DNA of 64,000 nucleotides from Planctomycetaceae bacterium (GTDB lineage Bacteria; Planctomycetota; Planctomycetia; Planctomycetales; Planctomycetaceae): the NCBI GenBank assembly GCA_900299185.1, contig OMIV01000249.1:1-64000 (forward strand). The letters run 5' to 3'. Position numbers and translations under genes: made by a program. A model generated the notes under the pieces. That model saw nothing but the letters and a program-made list of their open reading frames with translations, ran no database searches and had not been told where the DNA came from. How positions within the stretch are numbered: the stretch's first letter is position 1; every line of letters starts with the position of its first letter. Positions 34,201 to 42,229 of the stretch are shown here, piece after piece.

Positions 34201-34655
34201 CTGACGCGTCGAGCCAATCCGAAGTCGCCAATTTTCACACGCTTTCGCGAGTCGATCATCATGTTCGTCGGCTTGATGTCGCCATGCACGACGCCACGAC
34301 CATGCAGGTACTTCAAAGCACGCAAGCAATGGGCCAGCGCGGTCCGCACCGATGAAATATCCATCGGCTCTTTGGAGATACGATCCGCAAGCGTGCCTTG
34401 CATCAGCTCCATGATCAGCCAGCCGCGCTGCCGATCGATGTCGAAGAACGTGATGATGTTGGGGTGCTGCAACGAGGCGAGCAGTTGAGCTTCCTGCCAA
34501 TAGCGATCCATCTGCTCCGGCAAGTGCAGGTACTGCTCATGAATTTGCTTGATCGCGACCTCGCGATTGAGTTCGTTATCTCGAGCGCGATAGACCGTCG
34601 CAAAGCTGCCCGTCCCTACTCGCTCCAGCAGTTCATATCGCGAATCCCGACTCAC
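31284..34655 (-). CDS. Ser/Thr kinase fused to a caspase-like domain (degenerate active site)
   Basis: 1123 residues from the GTG at 34655 (GGGGAG eight bases upstream; a GTG at 34664 is possible). Kinase domain, residues 7-265: glycine loop VGTGSFATVY, Lys36, DFG at 144-146 and APETVSDEWG. The catalytic loop reads HGD (124-126) instead of HRD. A transmembrane helix follows at about 297-317. Residues 340-630 hold several small beta modules with the pattern GxVxDVNxGxxxL and LQPGDR. A caspase-like (peptidase C14) fold covers about 640-885: NRFAIVIGNQAYDD, DAKLVHDTLLSRYGC, and QALRPAKDP. The His site reads YVVGNAYVDD and the Cys site FDVSHLGDG, so both catalytic residues appear replaced. The C-terminal 230 residues are helical repeats. 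Extracytoplasmic sensing coupled to a kinase is an inference. Confidence 0.85.
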   Translation of the reverse strand: MSRDSRYELLERVGTGSFATVYRARDNELNREVAIKQIHEQYLHLPEQMDRYWQEAQLLASLQHPNIITFFDIDRQRGWLIMELMQGTLADRISKEPMDISSVRTALAHCLRALKYLHGRGVVHGDIKPTNMMIDSRKRVKIGDFGLARRVSDEDGSLLKGTTKYMAPETVSDEWGDVGPASDLYSLGFAAFELLCGPNFSNLFPGLTAFGRDKQIAWMMWHAANDRKLPEIRRVLEGVPDDIATVVTRLCEKDQSLRYATADEALSDLNIDVKIIKQGGEEAPKPEPKNKQRTIAIVAFSMSLLLSLAMLFMPSGEKPIEKVAESNEPDRGVVRHVHVDENVLVLEQEADGQPKEIKLGNAPRILLNNKNFILPRDLEPGDQVVISKGKDDDGHARLDLKVARPDESTGLVTALQSQIGEFRVQITEGSQRGELAVRTNTRTEITINGQTGTLEELKDEDRVTLRHIPDPNLGDKRVATRIEALQKRKLDGFVRDINKGTITLEVRRTYGTKLVAMPSAIDCNVTVNGKQIVEGKLLKVADLQPGDRASIVHHRDVIEVHALRMSLHKGVVLDVNLGASALVAGDEKGERRAFVIGKKTAVTINNTEAELSDLRRNDRIEITYDSANVQAEISVIDALRPEVENRFAIVIGNQAYDDNKLTKLPYAVSDAKLVHDTLLSRYGCSRDRTVLLTDETSIRLTQAMPDWLKRTNAQSQLLVYVVGNAYVDDQNQPYYAAKDFDLTRVKETGLSLSWLRQQLEDCVAAEKVLLFDVSHLGDGLDLKQQPASETMLQALRPAKDPDVFRKTWAIASCNDGQRGLISSEKQHGVFGWFVARAFSGKGDKNADVHLEPTELFDDLVTQMAEVEFTHKGRNQVLKQTPVLFRPNDAPPEKDRLSPEAKDAVRGLFANHWGVTKFTAASESQLASEFLAAARATGDEPDGKLAFAVLRLKVRNDDKDAQKYFEQVKLSHPSIRLSYEGLAWLHAYSGRYRESVAEMQRMAEQVKALPEATEIDDSIKRQLEFAGRLREFAGSIVDELKRPDAGLLKTLDSTMAQLPEAAVGAFEAGRLAVREKNQDFEKRIGNKPDSSDGRLLALDQKRLTSYARFDSESARQFVLAGLEK

Positions 34656-34819
34656 GGCTTGCACTCCCCGATGATGGCTCAGTTGATGGCGGCGACTGTT
34701 CGTAGTTTCGGCAACAGCAGGTCATGGCACCGCCATGTGATCCTACGAATGAGTTCCGTTCGTCTTATCATACGGCCAATGAATTCACCCCTGCCATCGA
34801 ACGCAGCTTTCGCGATTTA

Positions 34820-35458
34820 TCAACTTCGCAGCGTGTTGAACTGCCGATCGCCGGCATCTCCCAAACCGGGGACGATGAATTTGCGATCGTTCAAGCACTC
34901 ATCGACGGCAGCCACGACGATCTCGACATCGGGAAACGCGCGAGAGACCGCGCTCACTCCTTCAGGAGCTGCGATCAACGACACCAACTTCAACCGTTTG
35001 ACGCCCCAGCGTTTGAGCAGCGCGAGCGTATGCGTCGCCGATCCGCCGGTGGCGAGCATCGGATCGACCACAAACGCGACATCAACCGGATTATCGCGCG
35101 GCAGCTTCTGGTAGTACTCAACCGGAGTCGCAGTCGCTTCATTGCGATAGACGCCGAGATGCCAAACTTCCGCCGTCGGAATAAGGTCAAGGAACGGATC
35201 AACGAGCCCGAGCCCCGCTCTTAAGATCGGCACGAGCGCAATCCGCTGACAGAGCACCTTCGTCTTGGTCACCGCGAGCGGCGTTGTAGCCGTCGAATCG
35301 GACAACTCCAAATCGCGAGTGGCTTCGCTCGCCAGCAGAGTCGCCAGTCGATGCACCAGCGACCGAAACTCAGCGGGCGAAGTCCCGACATCGCGCAGAT
35401 GTCCGAGATGATGTTGCACAAGCGGATGTTGGCAAACTCGCAATCGTTCGGTCGTCAC
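34820..35458 (-). CDS. upp: Uracil phosphoribosyltransferase
   Basis: Converts uracil and PRPP to UMP in pyrimidine salvage. The PRPP-binding motif is FVVDPMLATGGSA, the uracil-binding C-terminal segment is FIVPGLGDAGDR, and RAGLGLVDPFLDLIP is the conserved early loop. Its 212 residues match the family. The GTG start is supported by AGAGGAG eight bases upstream. It begins 12 bases after the desaturase gene ends, so the two are probably cotranscribed, which is an odd pairing. Confidence 0.95.
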   Translation of the reverse strand: MTTERLRVCQHPLVQHHLGHLRDVGTSPAEFRSLVHRLATLLASEATRDLELSDSTATTPLAVTKTKVLCQRIALVPILRAGLGLVDPFLDLIPTAEVWHLGVYRNEATATPVEYYQKLPRDNPVDVAFVVDPMLATGGSATHTLALLKRWGVKRLKLVSLIAAPEGVSAVSRAFPDVEIVVAAVDECLNDRKFIVPGLGDAGDRQFNTLRS

Positions 35459-35470
35459 GGTGAAGCTCCT

Positions 35471-36343
35471 CTAAAGGCAGCCCTTCACGACCGTGCGATT
35501 GAGCGACATTCCATCCGGCACTCGGTCGTTGAGGGCGACGAGTTCTACTCGCTCGGGGTGATGTTCCGGGAGCTTCACGTTCCAGGCGAGACCGACACTT
35601 TGCAGAAACAGCACGAACCAATAACCGGGATCGGGCTGCGTCCACTTCAGTCCGAAACGCGCTGACTCGGGAAAAGCGTGATGGTTGTTGTGCCATGCTT
35701 CGCCGAGCAAAATCAGTCCGAGACCTCGGACGTTGTAACCCTGCACTCCGGCGGTCTCGACGCGCCAATCACTGCTGCCGAAGTTGTGAACCAAATACGC
35801 GATGCCCCAAAAGCTAATGTGCGTCATCGCCACTCGGACGCTGATACCCCAGACGCACCAACTCCAACCTCCGATGAGAAACAGCACCACTGCAAGAGGC
35901 ATTTGAGCGGCCATCCAATACCGATCGAGGAACCAATAGAAACGATCGTTTTCAAACTCAGGCTCAGGCTGAATGGTCGGCGGATGATCGAGCTCGCAGC
36001 GGCAGTTCAAGACCCAGAACGCGTCTCTGAGGATGTTGCTCTGATGCGAGAAGAAGTGATGACACAGCGGCTGCCTTTGGCACCAGTCGCGGAGTTCATG
36101 CACTTCCAACATCCGCCGAGGCCCGCCGATCCCCGAGAGAACTCCGCAGTAGACGAGGACATGTTCGAGCCACTTAGGGCATTCAAAACTGCGATACGTC
36201 AGCAGTCGGTGCATCCCGACCGAACCCGGCAACATGATGAGTACCGTGAGCACGGCAGACATTGCGGTCACGTCCCAACTTGCCGTCAGAACTCCGCCAA
36301 TCGCCGCAATTGCAAGATGAGTCGTGAACCACAAGGACTTCAC
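35471..36343 (-). CDS. Divergent acyl-CoA/fatty-acid desaturase
   Basis: 290 residues with four hydrophobic stretches and the membrane-desaturase plan. The third histidine box is intact (GEAWHNNHHAFP). The first reads HRLLTYRS (residues 45-52), where the usual second His of HxxxxH is Tyr50. The second box region is HELRDWCQRQPLCHHFFSH, which lacks the common HRxHH spacing. The fold would still hold di-iron if other His residues supply ligands. The start is set at the GTG at 36343; the frame is open about 12 codons further without an ATG. It introduces double bonds into lipid acyl chains by family inference. Confidence 0.78.
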   Translation of the reverse strand: MKSLWFTTHLAIAAIGGVLTASWDVTAMSAVLTVLIMLPGSVGMHRLLTYRSFECPKWLEHVLVYCGVLSGIGGPRRMLEVHELRDWCQRQPLCHHFFSHQSNILRDAFWVLNCRCELDHPPTIQPEPEFENDRFYWFLDRYWMAAQMPLAVVLFLIGGWSWCVWGISVRVAMTHISFWGIAYLVHNFGSSDWRVETAGVQGYNVRGLGLILLGEAWHNNHHAFPESARFGLKWTQPDPGYWFVLFLQSVGLAWNVKLPEHHPERVELVALNDRVPDGMSLNRTVVKGCL

Positions 36344-36654
36344 CGGAGCCCAAACAACTCGGCCATCAACGCCGTTCGTCTATGGTTCAATCCGCATTCG
36401 CTCGGGTCGCAACATGATGAGTCCTCAGCCTTCGAGATTTGAAATAGGCACAAGAACTCAAACCGGTGCGAAGCGGTCTCATTAACTCGACTATCTTCGA
36501 GCTTCGAACATCAAGGCCGCATTGAGTGAGCGGAAAGGCGTTCACACACCCTGAAACTCATATCCTGAAGACTACTCGCCTGCTCGCATTTCATTTTTCT
36601 GTTGCTCATCTTCCTGTCTCCACTCGCCTTCTGTCCTTATTTGAGTCCGACACG
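36344..36654. other. Divergent intergenic region
   Basis: Lies between the desaturase (minus) and radical-SAM (plus) genes. No gene seen apart from a low-quality upstream extension of the radical-SAM frame. It contains a half copy of the CTTCCTGTCT repeat near 36607-36619. Confidence 0.5.
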
Positions 36655-37734
36655 ATGTCTTCCTCTCCACACGCCAAAGGTCGCGGCAGTCAGATCGATC
36701 CGCCAAATCGGTTTGGGCAGACTTATGCCGTGCCGGACCTTGAACATGTCGAGCACGATGCCGAGTACATGGAAGACTTACGGCATTTGAAGACCGAGTA
36801 CTTCCTCGACTCATCCAAGAGCATCGTGAGCGAGAACGACAGTCCCGACGTTCCGTTCCGGTACAGCATCAATCCTTATCGCGGGTGCCTTCACGGTTGT
36901 AGTTATTGCTACGCCCGACCGTCTCACGAGTATCTAGGCCTCAGCGCGGGACTCGATTTCGAGACCAAAATCTTCTTCAAGGCCGATGCACCGAAGCTGC
37001 TGCGAGACTGGCTCAATCGTCCCAATTGGCAGCCTGAAACCGTCGTTATGTCCGGCGTCACAGACTGTTATCAGCCGATCGAACGCGAGCACCGCATTAC
37101 GCGCGGCTGCTTGGAAGTAGCCTTGGAAGCTCGCTTGCCGATCGGCATTGTGACCAAGAACGCACTCGTCGTGCGCGACATCGACATCCTCAGCGAAATG
37201 GCCAAGCTCGGATTAGTACGAGTCGCACTGAGCGTGACATCGCTCGATCAGGAACTGACGCGAGTTCTGGAACCTCGAACCAGCAGCCCAGCCGCGCGAC
37301 TGCGAGCGATTCACGAACTCTCTCAAGCGGGAATTCCTACGGTTGTTATGACCTCGCCGATGATCCCTGGCCTTAACGATTCAGAGATGCCCGCCATCTT
37401 GAAAGCCGCCTCGGAAGCGGGAGCCCAATTCGCCACTTACATCCTGGTGAGATTGCCTCTGACCGTGCAGCCGGTGTTTATGGAGTGGCTGGAGCGCTGC
37501 TTGCCGAGTAAGCGTGAGCTGATTGAATCTCGAATCCGAGCCACTCGTGACGGCCAATTGAATTCGTCCGAGTTCGGCGAACGTATGCGAGGCACCGGCC
37601 CGATCGCTCAACAGATTGATCAAACCTTCAAAGTCTTCGCCAAGCGTTACGGGCTCAATGGCAAATACGAACCGCTCGATGCATCCCTGTTTCGACCGCC
37701 CAAACCTTCGAGCGGGCAACTGCGATTGTTCTGA
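36655..37734 (+). CDS. Radical SAM protein (PA0069 family)
   Basis: 359 residues from the ATG at 36655. The [4Fe-4S] cluster motif CLHGCSYC gives Cys78, Cys82 and Cys85, set in NPYRGCLHGCSYCYARPSHEY. Further family marks are FETKIFFKADAP, GVTDCYQPIE and the MTSPMIPGLND strand. The PA0069/Rv2578c group has no proven reaction; some members lie near DNA photolyase-like genes. The C-terminus resembles the group's end with LRLF. It stands alone, and the gene after it starts 223 bases away. Confidence 0.9.
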   Translation: MSSSPHAKGRGSQIDPPNRFGQTYAVPDLEHVEHDAEYMEDLRHLKTEYFLDSSKSIVSENDSPDVPFRYSINPYRGCLHGCSYCYARPSHEYLGLSAGLDFETKIFFKADAPKLLRDWLNRPNWQPETVVMSGVTDCYQPIEREHRITRGCLEVALEARLPIGIVTKNALVVRDIDILSEMAKLGLVRVALSVTSLDQELTRVLEPRTSSPAARLRAIHELSQAGIPTVVMTSPMIPGLNDSEMPAILKAASEAGAQFATYILVRLPLTVQPVFMEWLERCLPSKRELIESRIRATRDGQLNSSEFGERMRGTGPIAQQIDQTFKVFAKRYGLNGKYEPLDASLFRPPKPSSGQLRLF

Positions 37735-37957
37735 GACATCGCATTCCGTGGACGACTTCCAAGAACGACGCGAGTGAGTTCTTACAGGCAGTACGTCACT
37801 CGAATAAGTTGGTGGCGTATCCGCTGACAGAAGCTAGCCTCGGATCTACAACATTCTGGCAGTCGCCTTCCCGCGCTGCTCCCTTTCGACCTGCCTCGCA
37901 TCCCCCCGACTGCCCTTCGCCACCATCACTCATCCCTGCCTCACACGGAGAGTTCAT

Positions 37958-40900
37958 ATGCGCCGCTCTTTGCTCCTCGTTCCATTGACGGTTTGCTTGC
38001 TGGCAAGCCGCTCCTCTGCAGCCGAGCCGAAGATCGACTTCAATCGCGACGTGCGACCCATCCTGTCCAACAACTGTTTCTTCTGTCATGGCCCGGATGA
38101 GAAGGAACGCAAGGGCGGCAGTAATGCTTTGCGTCTCGATACGGCCGACGGCTTCTTCGAGGATCTCGGCGGACACACGGCTGTTGTGAAGGGCAAGCCG
38201 GATGACAGCGAACTCATCAAGCGAGTGATCTCAACTGACAACGACACCGTCATGCCGCCAGCCAAGTCTGGCAAGAAGTTGTCCGTCAAAGAGGTCGAGA
38301 TCCTCAAGCAGTGGATCGCTCAAGGTGCTCCGTTCTCGCGGCATTGGTCGTATGAGAAGCCCATCAAGCCCAACGTTCCGGCAGTTGCGACCAATGCTCC
38401 AGTGCGAAATGCCATCGACAACTTCATACAAGCACGTTTGGCCAAAGAGGGACTTAAGCCAAGCGTTGAAGCTGATAAGAACGCTCTCATTCGCCGAGTG
38501 TCACTCGATTTGATTGGGCTCCCGCCGACGCCTGCTGAAGTCGACGAATTTGTGAGCGACAAGAGCGCGGACGCTTACGAAAAGCTCGTTGATCGCATCC
38601 TCGCCAAGTCGGCTTATGGCGAGCATTGGGCGCGGCAATGGCTCGATGTCGCGAGGTATGCGGACTCAGCGGGATACGCCGACGATCCGCCGCGGACGAT
38701 TTGGGCTTATCGAGATTGGGTCATTAAGGCGTTCAATCGCAACCTGCCGTTCGATCAATTTACGATCGAACAAGTTGCAGGCGACCTCTTGCCGAATCCC
38801 ACCGAAGACCAACTCGTCGCGACTGCGTTTCATCGCAACACCCAGACAAACAGCGAAGGCGGAACGAACGACGAAGAGTTCCGCAATGTGGCGATCGTCG
38901 ATCGAGTCAACACAACCATGGCCACGTGGATGGGCACGACCATCGCCTGTGCCCAATGCCACAGCCACAAGTACGACCCGATCTCGCAGAAAGAATTCTT
39001 CCAGCTCTTCGCCATTCTCAATAACACCGAAGACGCTGATCGTCGCGATGAATCGCCATTGCTGACGTTCTACTCGGAAAGCGACAAGCAGCGTCGCACC
39101 GCGCTGGAAGCAGAACTCGCCGCCTCCGAAACCAAACTGAAGACAGCCACGCCCGAACTGCTTGCGGCTCAAAACAAGTGGGAGGCCAGCTTTCCTCGTG
39201 AGCTAACTTGGCTTACTCCCAAGCCAAGTGCCGCCACATCAACCAGTGGAGCAACTCTGACAGTTGACGATGCTGGCAATGTACTCGCCTCTGAAGCCAA
39301 GCCGACGGACACATTCCGCATCGATCTACCACTGGATGGCAAGAAGCTCAGCGCGATCCGCCTCGACGCCCTTCCTCACGACACGCTGCCAGGAAAAGGA
39401 CCAGGTCTCGCAGGCGGCAACTTCGTGGTAAGCCAGATCACAGCGTCGATTGCGCCCCCAGAATCCAGCAAGCTCTCCGGTCAGTTTGTACGAGTTAGCT
39501 TGCCCGGCAATACGCACTTGATGCTGGCCGAAGTGCAGATCTTTAACGGCACCGAGAACGTCGCCCTCAAAGGTGAAGCCACTCAGAGCAGTGTGGATTA
39601 CGAAGGCCCTGCCAAGCTCGCCAATGACGGCAACACCAACGGGCACTACTTCGAGGGTAAGTCAGTGACTCACACCAAGCTTGAGAACAATCCTTGGTGG
39701 GAAGTGGATCTCAAGTCTGCTCAGCCGATCGACCGCATCGCGATCTGGAATCGCACCGATGGAGGAATTGGTAACAAGCTCGTCGGTGCCAAAATCGAAG
39801 TGCTAAATGCCGATCGCAAAGTGGTGTTCGAAGACACGATCAAAACCGCGCCGAACCCAAGTCGCGAAATGTCACCAACCGGTGCTCGCAGTGTGAAGTT
39901 GGTCTCGGCGTTCGCGGATTACACGCAGACTCAATTCGATGCGAACGACGTCCTCGTGAAAGATGGCAAGCCCAAGGACAAGACCAAAGGCTGGGCAGTT
40001 GGCGGCAAGATCGGTCAACCGAGTTCCCTCACGCTCATTGCCGAGGCATTAGAGATTACACCCGGCTCGAAGCTGACGGTTTCGATCGAACACAGTTCGC
40101 AACACGAGAAGCACATTCTCGGGCACTTCCGACTGAGCGTCACCGATGACGCCAGGACCGCCGAGTTTGCTCGCACTCCTGCGAACATTGTCGCACTCGT
40201 AAAGAAGCCCGCAGAGCAACGCAGCGACGCAGACCGAACGACGTTGACGGAGTACTTCCTCACGACCGTGGCTGCAGAGCAACAACCCCTTCGCAATCAG
40301 ATTGCTGACATCAAGAAACAGCTTGCGGGCATTCAAGCGGTGACCGTTCCGATTCAGCGCGAGCTCGCTGCCGACAAGCGCCGCAAGACCCGTGTACAAC
40401 TCCGCGGCGACTTCATGAACCTGGCCGACGAGGTCAGTGAAGGCGTGCCAGCGGCGTTTCATCCGCTGCCCGATGGAGCGAAGCCCGATCGTTTGACTCT
40501 CGCCACGTGGTTGCTTGATTCAAACAACCCACTCACGTCGCGAGTTACCGTCAATCGCTATTGGGAGAAGCTCTTTGGCAACGGCATCGTGCTGACTGCC
40601 GAGGAGTTCGGCTCCCAAGGCGATTTGCCATCACATCCTGAATTGCTCGATTGGCTGGCCGTCGAATTCCAGACCACATTGAATTGGGACATGAAGAAGC
40701 TGCTGAAGTTGCTTGTGACATCCCACGCTTACCGGCAGTCGTCCAAGGTGACTCCTGAATTGCTCGAACGCGACATCGACAATCGCCTGCTGGCGCGAGG
40801 TCCGCGTTTCCGCGTCACCGCCGAAATCGTTCGCGATCAAGCCCTCTTCGTTGCCGGTCTCTTAAGCCCCAAGATGTATGGCATGCCAGTGAAGCCATAT

Positions 40901-41431
40901 CAGCCCGCTCTCGGAGTGAGCGCTGCATTCGGCAGTGGTATCGACTGGTCAAAGAGCGACGGCGAAGACCAATACCGCCGAGGCATCTACACCAACTGGC
41001 GGCGTTCGAATCCTTACCCGTCGATGGCGACCTTTGATGCTCCGACGCGCGAAGCCTGCATTCTACGTCGTCCTCGCACCAACACTCCGCTGCAAGCCCT
41101 CGTTACGTTGAACGACCCGGTTTACATCGAAGCCTCGCAAGCACTGGCTCGACGCCTCATCAAGGAAGGTGGAGCGACTCCTACAGACCGAGTGCGATAT
41201 GCCTTCAAGGTTTGCCTCGCACGTGACCCCAGCGAGTCAGAACTAAACCGCCTCGTCAAACTGCAAGCTCAAGCCAAGGAGCAGTTCGCAGCCAAGCCGA
41301 CCGAAGCCGCCAGTATCGCGACCAAACCCATTGGTCCGGCACCACAAGGCGTCGAAGTCCCCGACCTCGCCGCCTGGACCATCGTCAGCAACGTGATGCT
41401 GAATCTCGACGAGATGTTTATGTCGCGTTAA
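37958..41431 (+). CDS. PSD1 / planctomycete cytochrome C (DUF1549-DUF1553) protein with discoidin domain
   Basis: 1157 residues, secreted: signal peptide MRRSLLLVPLTVCLLASRSSA. The planctomycete cytochrome domain (PSCyt1) has a heme-type CxxCH, Cys40-Cys43-His44 (NNCFFCHGPDE). DUF1549 follows (about 150-360) with a CAQCHSHKYDP motif. A coiled segment and an F5/8-type C (discoidin) carbohydrate-binding domain occupy about 500-650 (EVQIFNGTENVALKG, WWEVDLKS). DUF1553 ends the protein (about 850-1150, RVTVNRYWEKLFGNG). These proteins occur in the dozens in planctomycete genomes, next to DUF1501 genes, probably for outer-surface or polysaccharide processing. Exact reaction unknown. A GGAGAG precedes the ATG. 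Confidence 0.93.
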   Translation: MRRSLLLVPLTVCLLASRSSAAEPKIDFNRDVRPILSNNCFFCHGPDEKERKGGSNALRLDTADGFFEDLGGHTAVVKGKPDDSELIKRVISTDNDTVMPPAKSGKKLSVKEVEILKQWIAQGAPFSRHWSYEKPIKPNVPAVATNAPVRNAIDNFIQARLAKEGLKPSVEADKNALIRRVSLDLIGLPPTPAEVDEFVSDKSADAYEKLVDRILAKSAYGEHWARQWLDVARYADSAGYADDPPRTIWAYRDWVIKAFNRNLPFDQFTIEQVAGDLLPNPTEDQLVATAFHRNTQTNSEGGTNDEEFRNVAIVDRVNTTMATWMGTTIACAQCHSHKYDPISQKEFFQLFAILNNTEDADRRDESPLLTFYSESDKQRRTALEAELAASETKLKTATPELLAAQNKWEASFPRELTWLTPKPSAATSTSGATLTVDDAGNVLASEAKPTDTFRIDLPLDGKKLSAIRLDALPHDTLPGKGPGLAGGNFVVSQITASIAPPESSKLSGQFVRVSLPGNTHLMLAEVQIFNGTENVALKGEATQSSVDYEGPAKLANDGNTNGHYFEGKSVTHTKLENNPWWEVDLKSAQPIDRIAIWNRTDGGIGNKLVGAKIEVLNADRKVVFEDTIKTAPNPSREMSPTGARSVKLVSAFADYTQTQFDANDVLVKDGKPKDKTKGWAVGGKIGQPSSLTLIAEALEITPGSKLTVSIEHSSQHEKHILGHFRLSVTDDARTAEFARTPANIVALVKKPAEQRSDADRTTLTEYFLTTVAAEQQPLRNQIADIKKQLAGIQAVTVPIQRELAADKRRKTRVQLRGDFMNLADEVSEGVPAAFHPLPDGAKPDRLTLATWLLDSNNPLTSRVTVNRYWEKLFGNGIVLTAEEFGSQGDLPSHPELLDWLAVEFQTTLNWDMKKLLKLLVTSHAYRQSSKVTPELLERDIDNRLLARGPRFRVTAEIVRDQALFVAGLLSPKMYGMPVKPYQPALGVSAAFGSGIDWSKSDGEDQYRRGIYTNWRRSNPYPSMATFDAPTREACILRRPRTNTPLQALVTLNDPVYIEASQALARRLIKEGGATPTDRVRYAFKVCLARDPSESELNRLVKLQAQAKEQFAAKPTEAASIATKPIGPAPQGVEVPDLAAWTIVSNVMLNLDEMFMSR

Positions 41432-41453
41432 GTCGCCTCAGTGGAGTCCCCTG

Positions 41454-42104
41454 ATGATCGCCACGATCCCCCTGCAAAGCACTTTGGAACATCGTGTGGT
41501 GAAGTGCGATGTGTCCTGGCTGCAATACGATCGAATGATTCGTGAGTCCGACAAACGGCGAACTCGTATCGCGTTTGATCAAGGAGTGTTGGAGATCATG
41601 TCGCCCTCTCGACTTCACGAAACCGCCGGCAGTTTTATTGGCCGAATGATCGAAACCTTTACCGAGGTTCGTGACATCGAGATTGCAGCAGTGAAGTCAA
41701 CTACTTTTCGCCGTGAAGACGTGCAACGAGGATTTGAAGCCGACGAAAGCTATTACATCGCGAATGCTCAACGTGTTCGCGGCTTAGCTGAGATCGACCT
41801 TTCGATTCACCCCGGACCGGATCTCGTTCTGGAAGTCGATATTGGCCGATCGTCCCTGCCGAAGTTTGGAATTTATGCCGCATTGCGAGTCAGCGAAGTA
41901 TGGCTCTATTACGGTGACCGATTGCGAGTTTTCGTCCTTCAAGTCGACGGTCAATTCGACGAAGTCCCTGGCAGCCGAGTACTGCCAGAGTTTCCTATCA
42001 GTGAGATCCCACATTGGTTCGAGAAGATACAGGAACTCGGAGAAACCAAAGCCATTCGAGCCTTCCGTAGTCAAGAAACTGCTCGGTCCTCATCGGTTGA
42101 ATGA
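41454..42104 (+). CDS. Uma2-family (DUF820) putative endonuclease
   Basis: 216 residues with the restriction-endonuclease-like Uma2 core: RIAFDQGVLEIMSPSRLHE, FEADESYYIAN, PDLVLEVDIGRSSL and the RVSEVWLYYGD strand. The pattern Asp...Glu-Val-Asp fits a PD-(D/E)xK nuclease. Members are numerous in cyanobacteria and planctomycetes, often near transposons, and their role is not established. It lies 23 bases after the PSD1 gene, separating it from the DUF1501 gene that normally follows directly. Confidence 0.88.
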   Translation: MIATIPLQSTLEHRVVKCDVSWLQYDRMIRESDKRRTRIAFDQGVLEIMSPSRLHETAGSFIGRMIETFTEVRDIEIAAVKSTTFRREDVQRGFEADESYYIANAQRVRGLAEIDLSIHPGPDLVLEVDIGRSSLPKFGIYAALRVSEVWLYYGDRLRVFVLQVDGQFDEVPGSRVLPEFPISEIPHWFEKIQELGETKAIRAFRSQETARSSSVE

Positions 42105-42229
42105 GTAATAGACACACTCTTGTTTCTAGAGCCCGCCGCCAACCTACTCCTTGATCGCCATGCGATGCATGGAGAAGCCAACAAACCCGAAACACTCTGG
42201 CAACCGAACTCCAATAAGAGAGTCACAAC

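Noticed and set aside
31284-34655. An active metacaspase
   Set aside because: The His and Cys positions both read as other residues, so peptidase activity is not supported from the sequence.
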